From contig AWNV01000083.1 of NCBI GenBank assembly GCA_000493965.1, positions 1-10,622 on the forward strand: a DNA stretch of 10,622 nt, given 5' to 3'. How positions within the stretch are numbered: position 1 is the first letter of the stretch; each line of letters opens with the position of its first letter. The position numbers were made by a program, and so were the translations under genes. Below the pieces are notes generated by a model. It was not told the origin of the DNA and searched no databases. It saw only the letters and a program-made list of their open reading frames with translations. This document shows, piece by piece, positions 7,068 through 10,622 of this stretch. The DNA is from Candidatus Aminicenans sakinawicola JGI OTU-1. Its GTDB lineage: Bacteria > Acidobacteriota > Aminicenantia > Aminicenantales > Aminicenantaceae.

Positions 7068-8759
7068 ATGAAGATAAAATTATATCTTTTATTATGGATG
7101 CTGATTTTATTTTTTGCTGCCACAATTGTTCTATTTTCAAATGTAGATACAATAAAACCACTCGAGCCTCAGAATCTATCAAAATTATCAGATGATTTAA
7201 AAGAAGGTAATCCAAAAATGGAATATGTATTATATAAATTAATGAAAACATATTTTGAGCAAGGAATAGAAAAAGCTAAAGAATTTGCAAATCAGCGGAG
7301 AATTGATATGCAAGATGGATTTGTTAGAGTAGTAGCCGAATCAAATGGAGTAAGATCCATTTCAAATATAAGAGACACTATGAGTGTAAAAAGAACCAAT
7401 TATTTAATTACTGAACAAATAAAGGCTTTAGGTGGTAAAGTAGAGACTGCATATGGAAATTTAATTCAGAGTATTATTCCTATAGATAGATTAAATGATT
7501 TAATATACTTACCATATGTAAGATATTTGAGACTTCCTAAAAAACCGATTCCGTGTGTAGTTAGTGAGGACGTAGAAAAAACTGGTGCAGATCAATGGCA
7601 GACTGTAACTCCATACCGGACAAGTGAAATAGTAAAAGTATGCATACTCGATGCTGGGTTTAAAGGATATGAAAATTTACTAGGCACAGAATTACCTGAT
7701 AGTGTTGTAACCAGATCATTTAGGTCAGATAGAAATTTATGTGCTGATAAGCATGGAACCGCATGTGCTGAAATCGTACATGATATGGCGCCTAACGCTA
7801 AGCTATGGTTAGTTAATTTTAATACTGATGTAGAACATCATAATGCAGTTGATTGGATAATAAATCAAGGGATAGATATTGTCTCTTATTCAATAGTATG
7901 GTTGAATTCTGGCGCAGGAGACGGGACGGGGCCTATCTGTGAAGATGTTAAAAAAGCTGACAGCAATGGAATTATTTGGGTTTCTGCAGCTGGGAATGAA
8001 GCCGACAGGCATTGGGAAGGCAATTTTAATGATACTGATAATGATAACTGGCATAATTTTTCTGGTGCGGATGAAGGGTTAACTATTTATGTTGATGCGT
8101 ATACCCCAGTGGAGATGTATTTAAATTGGAACGATTGGGGATATTGGAATGGGAATAGATACAGTGGATCAAATCAAGATTATGATTTATATTTATATAT
8201 TTGGAATGGTTACTATTGGCAATATGTTGATAGCTCTATGAATTATCAGACAGGTACCCAGTGGCCTGTTGAATCCATATGGGGTTGGTACTCAAAAATA
8301 TCAACATGGTGGTTTGTTTTAATTGAAAAATATCACGCTACTAAAAAAGTCAAACTTGAATTATTCATTTATGGAGCATCTGGAGATCTTGAGTACAATG
8401 AGAAGTATGGAAGCCTATTAATACCTGCAGATTCTGCTAACTCTATAACAGTAGGAGCAACAGATTTGTCAGATGATTCTTTGCATTGGTATAGTTCCCG
8501 AGGACCAACTTCAGATGGAAGAATAAAACCCGATATGTGCGCGCCTGCTGGAGTTTCTAGTTTTACTTACGGAAATTTGGCGTTTTATGGAACATCAGCA
8601 TCGACTCCTCACGTAGCAGGTGCATTTGCATTATTGAAAGAGAAATTCCCATATACGTTAAATCAAATCAATGCTATCCTTGAAGCTCGAGCAAAAGACC
8701 TAGGTCCTGCTGGTAAGGATAATAGATTTGGTATTGGCAGATTGAAACTTACAAAATAA
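7068..8759 (+). CDS. Exported subtilisin-like serine protease, S8 family (563 aa)
   Basis: AAAGGAGGG at 7052-7060 precedes the ATG. Residues 1-24 form a signal or anchor segment (KIKLYLLLWMLILFFAATIVLF). A propeptide-like region runs to about 180. The S8 catalytic residues are all visible: Asp195 in CILDAGF, His229 in KHGTACAEI, the oxyanion Asn310 in SAAGNEA, and Ser510 in GTSASTPHVAG. Between Asn310 and Ser510 lies an inserted region of about 110 residues (roughly 325-437), very rich in Trp, Tyr, Asn and Asp. It has DYDLYLYIWNG, which resembles a pre-peptidase C-terminal (PPC)-type beta-sandwich. The protein ends right after the catalytic domain, with no C-terminal sorting tag. It probably degrades or processes proteins at or outside the cell surface, perhaps held by the beta-barrel partner encoded just upstream. 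The function class is confident; the substrate is unknown. Confidence 0.93.
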   Translation: MKIKLYLLLWMLILFFAATIVLFSNVDTIKPLEPQNLSKLSDDLKEGNPKMEYVLYKLMKTYFEQGIEKAKEFANQRRIDMQDGFVRVVAESNGVRSISNIRDTMSVKRTNYLITEQIKALGGKVETAYGNLIQSIIPIDRLNDLIYLPYVRYLRLPKKPIPCVVSEDVEKTGADQWQTVTPYRTSEIVKVCILDAGFKGYENLLGTELPDSVVTRSFRSDRNLCADKHGTACAEIVHDMAPNAKLWLVNFNTDVEHHNAVDWIINQGIDIVSYSIVWLNSGAGDGTGPICEDVKKADSNGIIWVSAAGNEADRHWEGNFNDTDNDNWHNFSGADEGLTIYVDAYTPVEMYLNWNDWGYWNGNRYSGSNQDYDLYLYIWNGYYWQYVDSSMNYQTGTQWPVESIWGWYSKISTWWFVLIEKYHATKKVKLELFIYGASGDLEYNEKYGSLLIPADSANSITVGATDLSDDSLHWYSSRGPTSDGRIKPDMCAPAGVSSFTYGNLAFYGTSASTPHVAGAFALLKEKFPYTLNQINAILEARAKDLGPAGKDNRFGIGRLKLTK

Positions 8760-8848
8760 TTTTAATGCATATCGAGAGCCAAAGCTGCCGGATAAAAGAT
8801 TTCAATAAAATGATCAAATAATCACAAAAGGAGGAAAGTTAAACGGCT

Positions 8849-8974
8849 ATGGCTCTGAATATGAGATCTTTAGAGCGCGACAAACTAGTAAAACTATATG
8901 CCGATTTACCTCGTAAATCTATGCGCCTCTTGACAATCCAGGAGGTGAAAGGTTTTTTCAAAAGTACATTCTAA
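8849..8974 (+). CDS. Small hypothetical protein (41 aa), possible remnant
   Basis: The frame starts at ATG 8849, with AAGGAGG at 8828-8834, a rather long 14-base spacing. It begins MALNMRSLERDKLVKLY and ends LLTIQEVKGFFKSTF. The last part resembles the start of excisionase-type helix-turn-helix proteins (LLTxxEVAxFL), but it stops before the recognition helix. It may be a true small protein or a truncated DNA-binding gene. The composition is basic and there is no membrane segment. Confidence 0.33.
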   Translation: MALNMRSLERDKLVKLYADLPRKSMRLLTIQEVKGFFKSTF

Positions 8975-8977
8975 CAT

Positions 8978-9006
8978 ATAGGTAAAGCGAGGTTTTTCTA
9001 TTTTTT
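8978..9006 (+). terminator. Weak terminator-like hairpin
   Basis: ATAGGTAAA pairs imperfectly with TTTTTCTAT across a short GCGAGG loop, with one G-T pair and one T-T mismatch. A run of T follows at 9001-9006. It could end transcription from the protease operon or the small 8849 gene. The stem is weak. Confidence 0.28.
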
Positions 9007-9072
9007 GATGGTGGATTAGGGAAATAGAGTAGTGTCCTAATTTGAAAAAAGGTCAAATTTCTAAAAAAATGC

Positions 9073-9101
9073 TTGACAAATGCATTATAATGCATTATTT
9101 T
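9073..9101 (+). promoter_or_regulatory. Sigma-70-type promoter of the toxin-antitoxin operon
   Basis: A perfect -35 box TTGACA lies at 9073-9078, and TATTTT at 9096-9101 serves as -10, with the ideal 17-base spacer. The spacer is filled by an 18-bp perfect palindrome (next entry). The distance from -10 to the antitoxin start is about 60 bases, giving a 5' leader of some 55 bases. Confidence 0.65.
9079..9096. promoter_or_regulatory. 18-bp perfect palindromic operator in the promoter spacer
   Basis: AATGCATTATAATGCATT equals its own reverse complement and occupies the whole space between the -35 and -10 boxes, also touching the first base of the -10. A repressor dimer or tetramer bound here would block RNA polymerase. 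Ribbon-helix-helix antitoxins commonly repress their own operon through such sites, and the next gene encodes one, so autoregulation is the natural inference. Confidence 0.62.
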
Positions 9102-9110
9102 TAATGTGAT

Positions 9111-9126
9111 TCAATTATTTAATTGA
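9111..9126 (+). promoter_or_regulatory. Second inverted repeat in the antitoxin leader
   Basis: TCAATT-ATTT-AATTGA lies ten bases after the -10 box, in the transcribed leader. The arms match perfectly. It may be a second, weaker repressor site or a small AT-rich hairpin. Confidence 0.35.
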
Positions 9127-9163
9127 TACTTAACAGAAACGGTACGGTTGGAGGTAAGGTAAG

Positions 9164-9430
9164 GTGAATGAAAAAACTATCACTATTCGTCTCCCTGAAA
9201 ATGAGTACACTGCTTTTAATGCAGTTTGCGATGAAAAAGGTTATAGTAAAACTGGTAAGATTAGAGAATTCATTAGAACTTTAGTAAAAAATGAAATTGA
9301 GGAAGTAAAAATTAGTGCAAAAGAATGGATAAAAATAGAAGCTGGCATGGAAGAAATAGCAAGGGGAGAATCCATTTCTTTTGAGGAGTTGAAACGTGGC
9401 TTCGCAGAGAAAAAATTGGCTAATAAGTGA
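9164..9430 (+). CDS. Ribbon-helix-helix antitoxin (88 aa)
   Basis: The start is GTG, with GGAGG at 9150-9154 and nine bases of spacing; the ATG at 9168 is in another frame. Residues 4-11 (KTITIRLP) form the DNA-contacting strand. Two helices follow, with a turn at GYSKTGKI (26-33), the usual MetJ/Arc ribbon-helix-helix layout. The C-terminal part (AKEWIKIEAGMEEIARGESISFEELKRG, split over 52-79) is typical of antitoxin tails that wrap the toxin: a helix ending in GES followed by S-x-E-E-L. It acts in the cytoplasm as the labile antidote and probably as repressor of its own promoter through the palindrome at 9079-9096. The toxin frame begins 35 bases before its stop. Confidence 0.82.
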   Translation: MNEKTITIRLPENEYTAFNAVCDEKGYSKTGKIREFIRTLVKNEIEEVKISAKEWIKIEAGMEEIARGESISFEELKRGFAEKKLANK

Positions 9431-9693
9431 AATTGCTAGAAACGCACAGATAAATATTGAAAATCTTGATTTAAAATCCCACAATGAAGTAATTAAGAAA
9501 TTTGAGTGTCTTGAGATAAATCCTTTTTTAGGGGATATTAAAAAAGTGGGGGGGGAAGAGAAATATCTATAGGGGAAGAATAGGAAAATATCGATTTTAT
9601 TTTAAAATTATTCCTCAATCAAGACACATTCACATATTGCTGTTTGAATATCGGGGGAGAATTAAAGATAAAATTATTCAAAGGTTAAAATGA
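9396..9693 (+). pseudogene. RelE/ParE-type toxin, frame broken in a run of eight G
   Basis: The GTG at 9396 follows GAGGAG at 9383-9388 and overlaps the antitoxin end by 35 bases, a usual arrangement for translational coupling. The first frame gives 58 residues (MASQRKNWL..., then INPFLGDIKKVGG) and stops at TAG 9570-9572. The next frame (+1) carries on at once with IYRGRIGKYRFYFKIIP..., then HILLFEYRGRIKDKII, to TGA 9691-9693. Joined, these make about 98 residues with the standard RelE/ParE order: NPF-G-IKK-L/G, then YR-RIG-YR-F/Y-F, then a final strand. Removing one G from 9548-9555 restores the frame. RelE-type toxins cut mRNA on the ribosome and ParE types act on gyrase; I cannot say which this is. 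It could be a dead gene, phase variation, programmed +1 frameshifting or a sequencing error. Confidence 0.75.
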
Positions 9694-9883
9694 AGCCACT
9701 TAGTTGCCAAAATAGAAACTCGTTATAGAGTACGATCCGATCTCTCCATAATTCTTCAAAAAATTCAAGTTTATTCCGAATGCCTTCGATGAATTTGTCT
9801 ATTGTAATATGAATAGGTGAAATTTCAAAAATATGATCAATCTCCTGCGCTGCAACTTCCCTAAGAAGAAAGAGCGCTGCAGA
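9674..9883 (-). pseudogene. C-terminal remnant resembling a nucleotidyltransferase
   Basis: On the minus strand, 69 codons lie between two TAA stops with no start codon of their own. The product reads SAALFLLREVAAQEIDHIFE, then ISPIHITIDKFIEGIRNKLE, then FFEELWRDRIVLYNEFLFW. A strand with P-I-x-I-T, a following charged helix, and a W-R-D-R-I-V-L-Y-x-E end are features I associate with the C-terminal half of small nucleotidyltransferase-fold proteins (MNT type, often antitoxins with HEPN partners). The N-terminal GSxxxG...DxD active-site part is absent upstream in all frames. The last 20 bases overlap the toxin's 3' end tail to tail. This is probably the residue of another toxin-antitoxin gene; the family call is tentative. 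Confidence 0.42.
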
Positions 9884-10069
9884 TTAGTCCATTCAGGGAA
9901 TGGTTCCTTCATTATTATAGGCTTGCTTCGCAACCTACGGTAGCCCGCAATTACGACATGGATGGCCCGTCTTGGAAAGAGACGGCTCATAGCATCTCAT
10001 TTTCTCGATAGGTAATCTGAATCGGATGACAGCTATGCTTATTTACGAGATTGCTTCTGCCTTTCGCTA
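9884..10069. other. Gap between two minus-strand genes, no intact gene
   Basis: The minus strand has a 63-codon frame at 9799-9990 that overlaps the nucleotidyltransferase-like remnant in a different phase and does not look like a real protein. Another short frame here ends in GHPCRNCG, which has a CxxC pair, but it is only about 21 codons long. I take this stretch as decayed accessory DNA. It is visibly richer in G+C than the protease operon. Confidence 0.4.
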
Positions 10070-10552
10070 TTATTCAAGGGCCATGATGAAGCGGTCCCTT
10101 GGGCTTTCGAAGTGGATCCTTTTCGGATCAAACATGTAAGGATTCCAATCACCGAGCCAGTCAAGACGTTCCCGCAGCTCTTCATTCTCTTCTGTGTCGG
10201 GGCGTTTCTCTAATTCATCTGCGGCCTCAAAAACCTCGATACATTGATAATATCCGGGAATACTACCGCAATCCTCAGGATGAGCGGCAAGTTTGCCATC
10301 GAGACAGACAGGGTAAGTGATATTCTTTGTTTTAGGAAGAATTTTCTCGAGGTTTACAGTCATTTCCCAGCTATCACCATAGTCATAGCGGTAGATGGCC
10401 CTGTCAGAGGGATTTTTGAGATAATTATCGATGGGAACTTCGGTTGTGATAAGCCAATTCTCATCCATTTCCCAGGGCTCCCACCATGGGCATTCGATAT
10501 GGACTCTGTCTCTTTTTTGGTCTTTGCCAGGTCTAAAAATCTGGATTTGATG
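10070..10552 (-). CDS. pRiA4b ORF-3-like protein, 5' end lost at a junction
   Basis: The minus-strand frame is open from 10552 to the TAA at 10070. The ATG at 10468 is internal, because family-like sequence continues before it (RDRVHIECPWWEPWE). Recognisable parts are IYRYDYGDSWEMTVNLEKIL, then YPVCLDGK.AAHPEDCG, then GYYQCIEVF, then LDWLGDWNPYMFDPKRIHFE. These match the plasmid pRiA4b ORF-3-like family (DYGDxW, PPEDCGG, WLGDxxDP signatures), which is common beside IS elements, in plasmids and in mobile regions. Its biochemical role is unknown. Full-length members have another ~50-80 residues at the N-terminus, including a PxxWRR-type segment; here that part is missing because the sequence switches at 10527/10528 into an inverted copy of helicase DNA. 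No start codon or ribosome site is left. Confidence 0.75.
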   Translation of the reverse strand, partial: HQIQIFRPGKDQKRDRVHIECPWWEPWEMDENWLITTEVPIDNYLKNPSDRAIYRYDYGDSWEMTVNLEKILPKTKNITYPVCLDGKLAAHPEDCGSIPGYYQCIEVFEAADELEKRPDTEENEELRERLDWLGDWNPYMFDPKRIHFESPRDRFIMALE

Positions 10553-10622
10553 TCAGGTTTCCCTTCTTTCTTGTCTTCCTCGATTTTCGCATCCAGAGCT
10601 TTTGTAAATTCCTCAGCCAGAT
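10528..10622 (-). repeat. 95-bp exact inverted copy of helicase-gene segment
   Basis: The reverse complement of 10528-10622 equals 1674-1768 base for base. Identity ends abruptly at 10527, where the helicase side reads TGTCAAAG and this side reads GCAAAGAC. On the helicase side the frame runs straight through (residues ~192-223), so that is the native place. The copy extends to the very last base of the window, so its true length is unknown. Confidence 0.95.

Larger units (their letters stand above)
8760..9163. other. 404-bp gap before the toxin-antitoxin locus
   Basis: The gap holds one possible small gene (8849-8974), a weak terminator-like hairpin (8978-9006), a short inverted repeat AATTTG/CAAATT (9039-9044 and 9054-9059, loop of nine), and then the promoter and palindrome of the antitoxin gene. 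Apart from these I see no other gene. Multiple short open stretches suggest decayed sequence. Confidence 0.5.

Noticed and set aside
9086..9091. TATAAT as -10 box of the antitoxin promoter
   Set aside because: Only seven bases separate it from TTGACA. It is the middle of the palindrome; TATTTT at 9096 has the 17-base spacing.
9799..9990. 63-codon minus-strand frame
   Set aside because: It overlaps the better coding-like nucleotidyltransferase fragment in another phase, is highly basic, and has no recognisable domain or ribosome site.
10099..10320. 73-codon plus-strand frame
   Set aside because: It is antisense to the recognisable pRiA4b-like gene.
1..10622. CRISPR arrays, tRNA, rRNA
   Set aside because: No regularly spaced direct repeats and no recognisable tRNA or rRNA segments were seen on either strand.

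Overview
The window looks like part of an AT-rich bacterial genome. The DNA is roughly 35-40% G+C by eye, and strong AGGAGG-type ribosome sites stand before most genes. One gene encodes a secreted protein that ends in an outer-membrane-type beta-barrel, so a Gram-negative (diderm) envelope is likely. I cannot name the species. The style, with secreted subtilases, small toxin-antitoxin genes and accessory helicases, would fit a poorly cultured lineage, but that is inference. The very end of the window carries what may be an assembly or amplification junction.

Layout. Positions 1-4384 hold two tightly coupled genes: a phospholipase D (PLD)-fold nuclease-like protein cut by the left edge, and a 1094-residue SF2/SNF2-like ATPase with a very large insertion between its helicase lobes. 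Their stop and start overlap as ATGA, so they form one operon and probably one DNA-targeting complex, most likely host defence. After a 113-bp gap follows a 207-residue protein with a PD-(D/E)XK-like nuclease signature (4498-5121). Next comes a run of small unknown genes (5149-5901), one of which seems to have a frameshifted tail. At 5965-8759 an exported SH3/coiled-coil/beta-barrel protein is followed 14 bp later by an exported subtilisin-like protease with an intact catalytic tetrad; these two form an envelope operon.

The right part looks like accessory DNA. A promoter with an 18-bp perfect palindrome exactly between its -35 and -10 boxes (9073-9101) drives a ribbon-helix-helix antitoxin (9164-9430) and an overlapping RelE/ParE-type toxin. 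The toxin frame is broken by one surplus G in a run of eight G (9548-9555). Tail to tail with it, on the minus strand, lies a 69-codon remnant resembling the C-terminal part of a nucleotidyltransferase. Beyond that is a minus-strand pRiA4b ORF-3-like gene whose 5' part is lost at a junction.

The last 95 bases (10528-10622) are an exact inverted copy of 1674-1768 inside the helicase gene. The copy runs precisely to the window edge. It may mark a real inversion or duplication, a whole-genome-amplification chimera, or an assembly-graph overlap. The linkage of the right end to the rest should be treated with caution.
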